Shown: positions 33,884-42,770, counted from the first letter of the stretch. The stretch: 64,000 bases of DNA from KBS-96 sp963722585 (GCA_963722585.1 CAVRNU010000041.1:1-64000), one strand, 5' to 3'. Translations and numbers: made by a program. Notes: generated from the letters alone by a model not told the origin.

Positions 33884-34834
33884 CTACGCCTCCCAGAGCG
33901 ATTCCGCAAACGGCCATTCCTCGTCCACCCATGTGTTTAGCATCTTGAATCCGCTCGCGACGGCGCTTTCGTTTAGGTCTTCCGTTGTGAACTTGTGAGA
34001 CGACTCGGTCCAGATTGTCTCACCCGGCGCAAAATCCGCCGAAACGTCGAGCGAAGGGAACGTCACCGTCTGACGCGTCAGCGATATCAGGTGTATTTCA
34101 ATCCTGCGCTCGCATGCGTTCCACACCGCCCGGTGTTCGAATGCCCTCAAATTGAAATTTGCTTGCAGCTCGCGATTCATTCTTGCGAGAACGTTCAAAT
34201 TAAATGATGCTGTCACGCCCAGCGGATCGTCATATGCCGCCAGCATGGCATCGATATTCTTGACCAGGTCCACTCCTAGAAGAAACAAATCGCCCGGTCG
34301 CAGATGCGAATGGAGCTTGCGCAGAAATTCCATTCGCTGGTCCGGCTCGAAATTCCCGACAGAGCTGCCTAGAAACAGCAACAATAAGCGGCCTCGTTCC
34401 GGACGCAATCCGGACAACAGTGTGACGCCTTCCAGATAGTCGGCGTGAATTGGCTCAACATTGGCGAACGAGGCGAGTTCGTTGGAACACGTCGAGAGCG
34501 CCTCGTCGGAAACGTCAATCGGATAGTATTTCAGCGCCGGCTCGGCGATCGCCCCCAGTATGTGGCTGGTCTTCTTGCCCGATCCGCTGCCAAGCTCCGC
34601 GACCAAACAGGGCGAGCCTAAGCTTTCGGCCACCTGCTTCGCGCAGAGGGCCAGCACTCTTCGATCGGCCCTGGTCAGGCCATACTCCGGCAACAGCGTG
34701 ATGGCCTCGAACAATCTGCTGCCCAGCCCGTCATAGAAATATTGAGGCGGCAATTTCTTTCTCGCGCTCTTAACCAGCCCGGTAACCACATCCGCCGCGA
34801 ATCCTGAAAGTTGCACTTCCGAAACAGCCGGCAT
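33884..34834 (-). CDS. egtD: L-histidine N-alpha-methyltransferase EgtD
   Basis: The 316-residue protein carries the EgtD SAM-binding signature (LVAELGSGSGKKTSHIL) and the family stretches YFYDGLGSRLFEAIT and LLLFLGSSVGNFEP. EgtD trimethylates histidine to hercynine, the first step of ergothioneine synthesis. I chose ATG 34834 (MPAVSEVQL), since GAGGAGAG precedes it; this start is 10 bases past the egtB stop. A longer in-frame start at 34879 would overlap egtB. Confidence 0.93.
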   Translation of the reverse strand: MPAVSEVQLSGFAADVVTGLVKSARKKLPPQYFYDGLGSRLFEAITLLPEYGLTRADRRVLALCAKQVAESLGSPCLVAELGSGSGKKTSHILGAIAEPALKYYPIDVSDEALSTCSNELASFANVEPIHADYLEGVTLLSGLRPERGRLLLLFLGSSVGNFEPDQRMEFLRKLHSHLRPGDLFLLGVDLVKNIDAMLAAYDDPLGVTASFNLNVLARMNRELQANFNLRAFEHRAVWNACERRIEIHLISLTRQTVTFPSLDVSADFAPGETIWTESSHKFTTEDLNESAVASGFKMLNTWVDEEWPFAESLWEA

Positions 34835-34844
34835 GAATCTCTCC

Positions 34845-36077
34845 TCAGTTCTCCACGCAGCGGAAGGTGCCGTAGACATAGGGATAGTCGGTGCGAAACC
34901 AATTTCGGAACGATGGCCGCAAAAGCCGCGCCCCCGTTCTCTGCGACCCGCCCTTGATTACGTAGTGGGCGCCATCAAAGAAATTGGCTGAGTAACCGGG
35001 GTATACCCGAGACGGTTCAAAACCCTTGAACGGTTGAAAGGGCGTTTGGGTCCACTCCCACCCATTGCCTACCAGTTGGCGAACACCGTATGCGCTTTCA
35101 TTCTCGGGCGTCGCATACACGGGCTCCGGGTCCCAGCGCTTGAAATCGAAATTGCCTAACCGGTAACTTGGCTCGGTCGGGCCCCAGGGATACAAGCGCG
35201 CAGCTTCCGTCGAAGTGCCGTACGCCGCGCGGTGAAACTGAGCTTCGGTCGGAAGCGATTTTCCTTTCCAAGCCGCGTAAGCCGACGCTTGTTTCTGCGT
35301 CGCGTAGACCGGCCAATCCAACGGCAATGGGATCTCTTCAAACATGCCACGGAAATAGAATTTGCCGTTGCGCTCCGACCAAAAATGCGGAACAGGTCCC
35401 CCGGCGCGAACAAATTCGTTATATTCTCCGTTCGTCACCTTGAACCGCTGAATGCGGAACGAAGGAACGTGAACTACATGCTCGTCATATTCATTGTCCC
35501 AGCCAAACGATCCATCCCGTGGTTTGCCCAGCACCGCGCGACCCTCCCTCACTTCGCACAAGGAGTTAGGTTGAGGCTGGAGTGACTCAGGAGATGTTTC
35601 CGCCGCGGCAGGTTTGATTTTCGCGTCATAGTTGAAGTTGTGCCACATGTAAGCCAAGGTCTCGAGGTGCATCAGCCGGTGCTCGATGACCATGTGGATG
35701 GCGTCTTCAGGGGCCGAGTCAAACGCTTCTTCGACGGCCCGGCGCGCCTGGGAAACATAGCGATGGATCCGTTCGAGCGTTGGCCAGTCGTTCGGGGTAT
35801 CGCTAGGAAGTTGATTCGAGTCCGGGTCGATCCCTGCCTCGAACAGGGAATCGAGCGCCGGTTCTTGTGACTGCTGCCCGAGGCCTTTGAGGCAGATCTG
35901 GATGTAGTCGAACGCCTCCAAGTGGCCAATATAGAAGACCACACGATGACGCTCCGCGATGGGCCGCTCGTATAAATGCGAAGTGCGCAGTACCGAAAAC
36001 AATTCCTCGGTCCGCCTGCGTCCGGATTGCAGCTCCGTCGCCAAATGGGCTCGGTTCACCTCTGTAAGTACCGCCAT
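34845..36077 (-). CDS. egtB: EgtB-like sulfoxide synthase (iron-dependent)
   Basis: The 410-residue protein combines an N-terminal DinB-like helical domain with a C-terminal formylglycine-generating-enzyme-like domain (GNGWEWTQTPF ... VIKGGSQRTG). The iron-binding H-x3-H-x-E is present (H133, H137, E139), with a third candidate His at 52. EgtB joins hercynine to a thiol donor through a sulfoxide. Start: GAGGAG directly abuts the ATG at 36083, but leaves a proper 6-base spacer to the ATG at 36077, so I prefer the latter. No egtA, egtC or egtE is nearby. An acidobacterial EgtB of the type that uses free cysteine is known (Chloracidobacterium), so that donor is plausible here. Selenoneine-forming SenA is a related alternative. 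Confidence 0.9.
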   Translation of the reverse strand: MAVLTEVNRAHLATELQSGRRRTEELFSVLRTSHLYERPIAERHRVVFYIGHLEAFDYIQICLKGLGQQSQEPALDSLFEAGIDPDSNQLPSDTPNDWPTLERIHRYVSQARRAVEEAFDSAPEDAIHMVIEHRLMHLETLAYMWHNFNYDAKIKPAAAETSPESLQPQPNSLCEVREGRAVLGKPRDGSFGWDNEYDEHVVHVPSFRIQRFKVTNGEYNEFVRAGGPVPHFWSERNGKFYFRGMFEEIPLPLDWPVYATQKQASAYAAWKGKSLPTEAQFHRAAYGTSTEAARLYPWGPTEPSYRLGNFDFKRWDPEPVYATPENESAYGVRQLVGNGWEWTQTPFQPFKGFEPSRVYPGYSANFFDGAHYVIKGGSQRTGARLLRPSFRNWFRTDYPYVYGTFRCVEN

Positions 36078-36083
36078 TCTCAT

Positions 36084-36089
36084 CTCCTC
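36084..36089 (-). promoter_or_regulatory. Ribosome binding site deciding the egtB start
   Basis: On the minus strand GAGGAG is followed immediately by ATGAGAATG. The first ATG has no spacer and the second (36077) has six bases, so the second is the better initiator. The site lies in the 148-base divergent region between egtB and the phosphorylase gene. Confidence 0.6.
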
Positions 36090-36225
36090 GGAGGGGCCGC
36101 CGATCGAAGCGGCCAGTTGAAACGCACGCTAATCAGATGCGTTTGCGGCGGTTTTGATTGCGGAGTCGTTACGTTTTTGTACTCGAATTTCCTCTGGTAT
36201 CTTAAATAGGTTTGGCAATGACACG

Positions 36226-38781
36226 ATGCCGTATTCCGTCCTTCCACTTCGCGAATTTATGGTGCGTCCAGCGCTCCCCGCCGCCATTTCCAGACTGACT
36301 GAAATCGCTTACAATCTGTTGTGGAGTTGGGATCATTCTATTCGCGCGGTCTTCCGCCGGCTCGATCCCAGCTTATGGAAGGAATCGAACCACAATCCGG
36401 TCCAGTTCCTCGGAACCATCTCGCAGGAATCTCTCAATAAAGCGGCCAGCGATCCTCGATATCTGGCGCAGTACCGGCGCGCCTGTGACAGATACGATAC
36501 TTACCTGCGCAAGCGCGAGCGTAAGAGCGGCTCACCGCTGATCGCCTACTTTTCGATGGAATACGGCCTGCTCGACTGTATGCCGATTTATTCGGGCGGC
36601 CTCGGCGTTCTTTCCGGCGACCATCTGAAGGCCGCGAGCGACTCCGATATTCCGTTGGTCGGAGTGGGCCTCCTCTATCAGAAGGGCTATCTGCAACAGT
36701 CGCTCAATCCCGACGGCTGGCAGCAGGAAAAAAATCCCACCAACGACTTCTACACTCTGCCCGTTCGTCCCGCTCTTACCGGCAAAGGCGAAGAAGTTCT
36801 GGTCAGCATTCAACTCCCTGGAGGCGACGTCTGGATTAAGGTATGGCACATCGACGCCGGCCGGGTGCGGCTGCTGCTGCTCGACACGAACGTCGCCCAG
36901 AATCAATTGCCCGAACACCGCGAGATTACAGACCAGCTCTATGGGGGCGATCATCAAAAGCGCATCCTGCAGGAGATCGTGCTCGGCATCGGCGGCTTGC
37001 GTGCGTTAAAGAAAATGGGCATCGCACCCACTGTTTATCACATGAACGAGGGGCACTCTGCATTCCTCGCCATCGAGCGTGTTCGTCTGCTGATGGAAGA
37101 ACACGGCTTGAAGTTTGCCGAGGCTCTTGAAGCGACGCGCCTGAGCAATGTCTTTACTACTCATACATGCGTGCCCGCCGGCATCGACCTTTTCGATAAC
37201 GGACTCGTTTACGAATACTTTGCGCGGTACTGCGACGACGCGGGCTTCACCTTCGAGCAGCTTCTTTCGCTCGGCCGAAAAGATATGCAAGACCCTAGCG
37301 AGCGATTTTCGATGGCCGTGCTGGCGCTAAAAACAGCGGCCTTCCGAAACGCGGTTAGCGTCTTGCATCGCTCCGTCTCTCAGGACATGTTCCAGGATCT
37401 CTGGCCCAAGCTCCCCACCAGGGAAGTCCCCATCACTTCCGTTACCAATGGCGTTCATGCTCCTACCTGGATCAACGGCGACCTCGCCTTGCTCTACGAC
37501 CAGTATTTGCAGCCCGATTGGCGCGAGCGCCTGGAAGACCGGAAAATGTGGGAACTCGTCCACGAGATTCCGAGCGAGGAGGTTTGGGAGGTTCATCGGA
37601 AGCGCAAACGCCGGCTGGTAGCGTTTGTGCGCGAGCGCGGCGTCTCTCAGGCGAGCCAGCGGCGCAGCTCGAATGCCGAAATCCGCCGCGTCTCCGAAGT
37701 GCTCGACCCCGACGCCTTTACCATCGGATTTGCTCGCCGCTTTGCGACCTACAAACGCGCCACTCTGCTGTTCCGCGACGTCAACCGGCTCAAGAAGATC
37801 CTGTGTAACTCCGATATGCCGGTCCAGGTTGTCGTCGCCGGCAAAGCCCACCCCAAAGATCATCCCGGTAAGTCGCTCATTCGAGAGATTGTCAACCTTT
37901 CGCGCGATCCGGAGGTGTCCAAGCGCCTTGTCTTCGTCGAAGACTACGGCATCCACGTGGCGCGTGAACTCGTCCAGGGCGTCGATCTCTGGCTCAACAA
38001 TCCGCGCCGCGGCGAGGAAGCGTGCGGCACCAGCGGCATGAAAGCGGCCATGAACGGCGTTCTGAATCTCAGTATTCTTGATGGCTGGTTCGACGAAGCC
38101 TACGAGTATTCCGGCGGCTGGGCGATAGGGAACCGGGAGCCCTACGCCGAGGATCAGGATAACATCCACGCGAGCGATATCTACTCCAAATTGGAGAACG
38201 AGATCGTCCCGCTTTACTACGAGGCAATCGACGAAGGTCCACCTCCCGAATGGGTGCGCCGCATGAAACAGAGCCTTTCTGAAATCACGCCCCGCTTCAG
38301 CGCCGGGAGGATGGTCGAAGAGTATATGCGCGAGCTTTACGAGCCGGCCCATCGCCTGTGGTCCCGAATTTCTCAGGACGATTTCCTCGAGGCCCGCCGC
38401 AAAGGAGCCTGGGACGCCAAGCTTACCGAAGCCTGGCAACGAGTGAAGTTTGTCGACATCGGGGAGGGGCCATCCGGCCAGGTTCTGAGCGGATCGGCGG
38501 TCAAGATTCGCACCGTCGTTGATCTGGCGGGTCTCGAGCCCGCCGACGTCCGCGTAGAAGCCGTCCTGGGGCGCATCGGCGTGTCAGGCCAGCTCGAGAA
38601 TCTCGAAACGGTTGCGCTGAAGCCCGTCGAGCAAGCAGGTGAAGCTTATGTCTTCTGCAATAAGCACATAGTCCGACACACCGGACGGCTCGGCTATTCT
38701 GTGCGGGTGTGCCAGGATCACTTTGAAAACCCGCTTACACGTCCTTGCAATCCGCTCCTGACGTGGGGATCTGCCGGTTAA
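36226..38781 (+). CDS. glgP: Alpha-glucan (glycogen/maltodextrin) phosphorylase with DUF3417 N-terminus
   Basis: The protein has 851 residues from ATG 36226. The N-terminus is the DUF3417 region (ISRLTEIAYNLLWSWDHSIRAVF), followed by the GT35 phosphorylase core (AYFSMEYGL, YSGGLGVLSGDHLKAASD). The PLP-binding lysine is at about residue 606 in GEEACGTSGMKAAMNG. It releases glucose-1-phosphate from glycogen or maltodextrins. This is the shorter GlgP branch found in many non-enteric bacteria. It is divergent from egtB. A longer in-frame extension to 36154 lacks family similarity. Confidence 0.94.
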   Translation: MPYSVLPLREFMVRPALPAAISRLTEIAYNLLWSWDHSIRAVFRRLDPSLWKESNHNPVQFLGTISQESLNKAASDPRYLAQYRRACDRYDTYLRKRERKSGSPLIAYFSMEYGLLDCMPIYSGGLGVLSGDHLKAASDSDIPLVGVGLLYQKGYLQQSLNPDGWQQEKNPTNDFYTLPVRPALTGKGEEVLVSIQLPGGDVWIKVWHIDAGRVRLLLLDTNVAQNQLPEHREITDQLYGGDHQKRILQEIVLGIGGLRALKKMGIAPTVYHMNEGHSAFLAIERVRLLMEEHGLKFAEALEATRLSNVFTTHTCVPAGIDLFDNGLVYEYFARYCDDAGFTFEQLLSLGRKDMQDPSERFSMAVLALKTAAFRNAVSVLHRSVSQDMFQDLWPKLPTREVPITSVTNGVHAPTWINGDLALLYDQYLQPDWRERLEDRKMWELVHEIPSEEVWEVHRKRKRRLVAFVRERGVSQASQRRSSNAEIRRVSEVLDPDAFTIGFARRFATYKRATLLFRDVNRLKKILCNSDMPVQVVVAGKAHPKDHPGKSLIREIVNLSRDPEVSKRLVFVEDYGIHVARELVQGVDLWLNNPRRGEEACGTSGMKAAMNGVLNLSILDGWFDEAYEYSGGWAIGNREPYAEDQDNIHASDIYSKLENEIVPLYYEAIDEGPPPEWVRRMKQSLSEITPRFSAGRMVEEYMRELYEPAHRLWSRISQDDFLEARRKGAWDAKLTEAWQRVKFVDIGEGPSGQVLSGSAVKIRTVVDLAGLEPADVRVEAVLGRIGVSGQLENLETVALKPVEQAGEAYVFCNKHIVRHTGRLGYSVRVCQDHFENPLTRPCNPLLTWGSAG

Positions 38782-39211
38782 GGTGGGCTACGATAGAAGT
38801 TAAAGCCGGAATACAAGCCGGATGGACTCTAGGTTTTTTCCGAGCGAACACGGCTGTGCTTTGCCCGATCCGTCAGAAGTGCTTTCCCCGACAGATACTT
38901 AGGGACTAGGACTATCGATACAGTCAGGTACTTTTCTTTAGTAGAATGTAGTAGCGCGCTTCTCTAAAGCGTGTTATTAACTAACTAGGTGCAAGCGGGA
39001 TCAGCGACCTGGCAGTCCTACCCAATCTGAGTTCCCGCTGATCTCGAAACGAGAGTTCCAGCGCCTGATGTAACGGGAAGCGTTCAGATCGCACTGGAAT
39101 CGTACCTGGCTTAGACTGTTCTAGCAAAAGACTATTTTCTGCTTTCTCACCTGAGTTCCCTCGGCGCTCACAGACGGAAGCGCTTGTTGTAAAAGGAGTC
39201 GATCCACGACT
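38782..39211. other. 430-base gene-poor gap
   Basis: I see no convincing protein gene here; a minus-strand frame 38981-39499 overlaps the zinc-ribbon gene and has no recognisable similarity. The gap holds an inverted repeat GATCAGCG (38999-39006) / CGCTGATC (39036-39043), inside a longer imperfect stem that also pairs AGCGGGA (38994-39000) with TCCCGCT (39033-39039). It could be a 5' leader or a small RNA, but nothing matches a known RNA family by eye. Confidence 0.4.
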
Positions 39212-39700
39212 ATGGACGGAGATCGAAAATATAGACAGCGTGGGTATATGGATACGGACCGCGAACACTCCGGCACGTATCGGTCCGAAAGGCCCAGGCC
39301 GCAAGGCCCCAAGCTGCCTCTCGATGTCACGGGACCCAAACTCCCCAGACTCGTTCAAAATGTTGTAGCTACCCGCTGCTACAACTGTGCCGCTACGCTT
39401 CCACCGGGAATCGCGTTCGGCGGTAATTGCCCGAAATGCCAGGCCGCCTTGCATTGCTGCAAGCAGTGCGCTCATTTCGAGCCATCTACTCGCTTTCAAT
39501 GCCTGAAGGCCGTCCCTGTTCGCATACCGGTGAAGGATCAGGCGAACGAGTGTGAGCTGTTCTCGCCGCGCGTGACGGTGGCTCGCGACGCGTTACCCTC
39601 CTCGCCGCCCGTGAATGGGACTGGACCGGCTAAGCCGGCCGTAATGCCGCGTACGTCGAACGACGCCCGGGCAGCATTCGACAGCCTGTTCAAGAAATAG
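39212..39700 (+). CDS. Small zinc-ribbon protein of unknown function
   Basis: The 162-residue protein has a charged, probably disordered N-terminal part (MDGDRKYRQRGYMDTDRE) and a central treble of cysteines: CYNCAATLPPG, CPKC, then CCKQCAHF and later C. These can bind one or two zinc ions. The C-terminus is Pro/Ala-rich and ends FDSLFKK. No enzymatic motif is seen. AAAGGAG at 39198-39204 precedes ATG 39212 and supports the start. Confidence 0.7.
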   Translation: MDGDRKYRQRGYMDTDREHSGTYRSERPRPQGPKLPLDVTGPKLPRLVQNVVATRCYNCAATLPPGIAFGGNCPKCQAALHCCKQCAHFEPSTRFQCLKAVPVRIPVKDQANECELFSPRVTVARDALPSSPPVNGTGPAKPAVMPRTSNDARAAFDSLFKK

Positions 39701-39797
39701 CCCTGCCCGGATGGCGGGAGCCGCAAACAGGAGAGCCCTGCGGAAAGGTTGCGAGGCCGGGAACAGAATTCGTAATTCGAGTTCAACGATCTTCTTC

Positions 39798-40853
39798 CTA
39801 CCGCCCAGATTCCTCGATCTCATCGGGAAGGCCGATTTCGGGAAGGCCAATCTCTTCAGCCTGTTCCAGGGAGGGCGACGCTTTCAGTTTTCCAGAAATT
39901 CTCTCCTCAAAGACCCATTTCGGAACCGGCTTCCCGCCAGTGAGCCCGTCAACCGACCGCTCCAAAGTCGTGTAACGCACCTCATCGCGGACGATGCGGC
40001 TGTACTTGCTTCCAGGCACTTCTTCAAACTTGACGATGAACCAGGCGATGTCTGCGTTGGAGATATCTGCGACGTTATCCATTTCGCCGACTGAATCGAA
40101 GAAGGCCCGATCCACGGCTACGGCCATCTTCCTGCCCCAGCGTCGAAGGATCGGCACTTTTATCTGGAGCTGGGGCATGAGGCGTTTGGGAGCACTGCTG
40201 CGGTAGTCCGGCCGCCGTCGGCCGGCCGGAAAGATGACCCAATCCACGGTTTCGTCAGCAAAGGCTTTGAATTCCCCCCGCATCGCATCGCCCGAAAAGT
40301 AGACGGCTTGAACCTCCAGCGCGCACCATTCCATCGGCGCGCCTTCAACGGGTTTGTTGCTGACGAGCACCATATCGATGCGGCCAACGTCATCGCCGCC
40401 CTCGGAATCGGTTGTTCCGCTGGCCTCCAGGAAACCAACCTCACCGACGAGTTTCGGATTACTGTCGCCCAGGACAGTTTCGCCCACCCAATGGAAGACG
40501 TCGAGTGCTTCATGGAAGCGGTATGGGCATGTCGCACGCAGTTCGCCTTGAGGGCCGGTCACGGGCTCGCCCATCGCGCGCGCCGTTTTCCCCTCAGCCT
40601 TGTAGGAATAGAGGCGGAGTGAACACACGCCGCCCTCCTTCGTACACTTCGCATCCTGCTTGCGCGGCTGGAAGGGGCAAGGCTGTTTCTCACGGAGTTT
40701 CTTTTCCTTGAGGACTTCGGACGCGTAATAGCGGCGCTCCGCAGTACCCATCTGCGTTAGCACTTTTCCGAACCACTCGCCAATTCCGAAACGCGGGGTG
40801 AACGCTAGTCGACTTGCCGAGAGGGGATATCCAATGCCGCTCCGGGTGCTCAT
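39798..40853 (-). CDS. NotI-like type II restriction endonuclease
   Basis: The 351-residue protein resembles NotI by recognition of its landmarks. There are four spaced cysteines of the Fe-Cys4 site (CPFQPRK, KCTKEGGVC, TCPYRF) and a PD-(D/E)xK-type core with GRIDMVL and the E-x-Q active-site strand CALEVQAVYFSG, which parallels the LEIQTMDFHGSY of NotI. NotI-family enzymes cleave long GC-rich sites. It is the last gene of a minus-strand island that also encodes a C5-methyltransferase and an RHH protein. Whether it cuts NotI's own site (GCGGCCGC) cannot be read from the sequence. Confidence 0.75.
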   Translation of the reverse strand: MSTRSGIGYPLSASRLAFTPRFGIGEWFGKVLTQMGTAERRYYASEVLKEKKLREKQPCPFQPRKQDAKCTKEGGVCSLRLYSYKAEGKTARAMGEPVTGPQGELRATCPYRFHEALDVFHWVGETVLGDSNPKLVGEVGFLEASGTTDSEGGDDVGRIDMVLVSNKPVEGAPMEWCALEVQAVYFSGDAMRGEFKAFADETVDWVIFPAGRRRPDYRSSAPKRLMPQLQIKVPILRRWGRKMAVAVDRAFFDSVGEMDNVADISNADIAWFIVKFEEVPGSKYSRIVRDEVRYTTLERSVDGLTGGKPVPKWVFEERISGKLKASPSLEQAEEIGLPEIGLPDEIEESGR

Positions 40854-40900
40854 CCAAAAATCGGAAGAGACAAAAGAAGGCGGCGACGCATAATGGGGGT

Positions 40901-41410
40901 TCAGTAGCCAATGAGAAGAATGCCCTTCAGTGGAAGTTGAAGTCTCCCACTGACGTATAGCGTCTCAAGAAAACCTTCCACTTTGGCAAAATCGTCCGAG
41001 TTGCGATAGGTATTGCGGACAGCTATCGCAAGATGCAGAACGTCATGCATCATGCACGCTTGAAAAATATCCTTGAGAAATTGATTGTTGTCAACAGCCC
41101 GACCTGCCTCTACCTCCAGCACCCATCCCTCAATAGCGGCATGGGCATCGGCGTTGAAGCACTTCAATATCCTGCCTTTGCGCCCAAAAAGCACTGGCAC
41201 AACTATCTTGTTTTCTGTGGACTTCCCCCTCTCGACCCGAAATCCAAGCTTTTCCAGGCCCGGGCGGAGGCGAGCCATAAAGGTGTCGCTATGCTGGCCC
41301 ACCGTTGTACGCGAATCGATGGCATCGGCCACCTCTTCGAAGAGTGAGACGATCAGAAGGCCGAATTCTGGGGGAGGCGACGACTTCGGGAAATACACCC
41401 AGTCGATCAC
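40901..41410 (-). CDS. Unknown protein of the restriction-modification island
   Basis: The 169-residue protein is not recognised. A conserved-looking core reads GWVLEVEAGRAV with NNQFLKDIFQACMM following. The E-x-E strand and the helix after it could be a diverged nuclease core, but the catalytic Lys of PD-(D/E)xK is missing, so this is speculative. It lies between the small zinc-ribbon gene (6-base gap) and the NotI-like gene (47-base gap) on the same strand, which argues for a role in the same system. Confidence 0.55.
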   Translation of the reverse strand: MIDWVYFPKSSPPPEFGLLIVSLFEEVADAIDSRTTVGQHSDTFMARLRPGLEKLGFRVERGKSTENKIVVPVLFGRKGRILKCFNADAHAAIEGWVLEVEAGRAVDNNQFLKDIFQACMMHDVLHLAIAVRNTYRNSDDFAKVEGFLETLYVSGRLQLPLKGILLIGY

Positions 41411-41416
41411 CGGAAC

Positions 41417-41656
41417 TCACTCCTCGAAGTCGCCCCACTTCCCCTCGTGTTGACACGCGTGACACATGGCGGGCGCATCGTCACCGTACTCGGTCGTGCC
41501 GTCCTCTGCGTTGTCGGTGCCGTCGTCATATAACAGAACTCGCATTGAAACCACGATCTCAAACGGACCGTACGAGCCGCATGCCGGACAGCGCTTTCCC
41601 TCTAGACAATTGCTATTGGGGTTAACACTGGATTCATTGGCGTTACGCTCCATCAC
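41417..41656 (-). CDS. Small acidic zinc-ribbon protein
   Basis: This 79-residue protein carries two CxxC knuckles (CPACGSYG and CHACQHEG) flanking an acidic segment (DDGTDNAEDGTTEYGDD). It is probably a single zinc-binding fold. No function is recognised. It lies between the methyltransferase and the unknown island gene, same strand, with a 6-base gap to the latter. Confidence 0.55.
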   Translation of the reverse strand: MMERNANESSVNPNSNCLEGKRCPACGSYGPFEIVVSMRVLLYDDGTDNAEDGTTEYGDDAPAMCHACQHEGKWGDFEE

Positions 41657-41748
41657 CGCGAGGCCTCGTCGTCACTCACACTGAAATCACAAGATTACAA
41701 CTAGTTATCTTACAGTTAGAGCAACCCGTCCTGGTAAAGGTGGAAGAG

Positions 41749-42537
41749 CTACCGCCATTGGGTCGCCTTCGTCGGGACTGTTGCCCCGAGACCGTCGCCA
41801 ATTACTTCTCTGACAGTCACAGCCGGCACGAGCCGATTCTTGTCCAGTGCGCTGAGCTGGAATGTCATGGTTCCGCCGCTGCGGAAATTGGCTCGGCCCA
41901 TGGCATAGTGCGTGGGCTTCGGCGGTGCTATCGCACCTGTTCGTGAGCCGAGAAGGATCAAGCGCCATCTCTCTTGCGGGACGCCATAATGGGCGGCGAA
42001 GAGGATTTTCGAGGTAACGTGATAGCCATGCTCTTCAAATTCCCGGACGATTTGACGGAAGACTTTGCCGTCACCCAGAGATAACAAACCTGGAACGTTT
42101 TCAAATAGAAAAGCCTTCGGTTCGAACTCTTCGAGGAATCGCAGATAGTCCTTGAAAAGCTTGTTGCGCTTGTCGCTCAGGAACCGCTCGGGCGCATTTA
42201 TGGAAAAACCCTGGCACGGCGGTCCGCCGACAAGCACATCCAGAGCGCCCTTCTTCAAACCCAACTTCTTGCGCACTTGTGCCGGGTCAACATCTTCAAT
42301 GTCGTCCGGCTCCGCCCAGGCCTCCGGGTGGTTCAACAGAAACGTCTCAATAGCTTCCGACATGCAGTCATTGGCATACAGGCATTTATAGCCTGCCTCG
42401 CGGAATCCTTCGGTGATGCCCCCCGCGCCGCAAAAGAGATCGATCGTTGACAACGGAGCCCATGAGTATTCAATTCTTCCTGGCGGCGTCTCGTTCCGGG
42501 ACATCACGAGGCTCAGTTGCGCTCCCTTCTTTTTCAT
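41749..42537 (-). CDS. DNA (cytosine-5) methyltransferase, apparently C-terminally truncated
   Basis: The 262 residues contain C5-methyltransferase motifs in order: I (DLFCGAGGITEGF), IV with the catalytic Cys (GGPPCQGFS), VI (FLFENVPG) and VIII (VPQERWRLILLGSR). The protein ends soon after TVREVIGD, where full-length enzymes continue into the target-recognition domain and motifs IX-X. None of these is found before the next gene in any frame, although another frame reads ALPPLPG just after the break, hinting at a frameshift followed by loss. It may be inactive, or may need a separate C-terminal partner. Its ATG overlaps the stop of the RHH gene by 4 bases. Confidence 0.85.
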   Translation of the reverse strand: MKKKGAQLSLVMSRNETPPGRIEYSWAPLSTIDLFCGAGGITEGFREAGYKCLYANDCMSEAIETFLLNHPEAWAEPDDIEDVDPAQVRKKLGLKKGALDVLVGGPPCQGFSINAPERFLSDKRNKLFKDYLRFLEEFEPKAFLFENVPGLLSLGDGKVFRQIVREFEEHGYHVTSKILFAAHYGVPQERWRLILLGSRTGAIAPPKPTHYAMGRANFRSGGTMTFQLSALDKNRLVPAVTVREVIGDGLGATVPTKATQWR

Positions 42538-42749
42538 TGCTGCTCACCCGTCTTCCGGCTGAACAAGGGCCACTTGTCGCCGATGTAACGCTCGGCCGCT
42601 TCCCGCACCACCCACGCCAGTGAAACTTTTTTCTCCTTGGCAATAGTTTCGAGGGTCTCGTACACGTCCGGCGGAAAACTGATCGACGCGCGGATGGCCG
42701 CCGTGCTTTGCGCCTTCATCTTTTTGCCATCTCCTTTTTTCCGCTTCAT
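42534..42749 (-). CDS. Ribbon-helix-helix protein, probable regulator of the RM island
   Basis: The 71-residue protein has a CopG/RHH-type core: a short strand (AAIRASISFPP) followed by two helices (VYETLETIAKEKKV and LAWVVREAAERYIG). It is the first gene of the island and overlaps the methyltransferase by ATGA. Such proteins usually repress their own promoter. An inverted repeat just upstream (42771-42799) is a candidate operator. Confidence 0.75.
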   Translation of the reverse strand: MKRKKGDGKKMKAQSTAAIRASISFPPDVYETLETIAKEKKVSLAWVVREAAERYIGDKWPLFSRKTGEQQ

Positions 42750-42770
42750 TGGGGCGTGCCGCTAAACGGT

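Noticed and set aside
37327..38439. A 370-codon minus-strand open frame
   Set aside because: It is fully antisense to the phosphorylase, whose motifs and PLP lysine are clear.
38981..39499. A 172-codon minus-strand frame over the 39 kb gap
   Set aside because: It overlaps the zinc-ribbon gene, whose cysteine pairs and upstream AAAGGAG are better evidence; the minus frame shows nothing recognisable.
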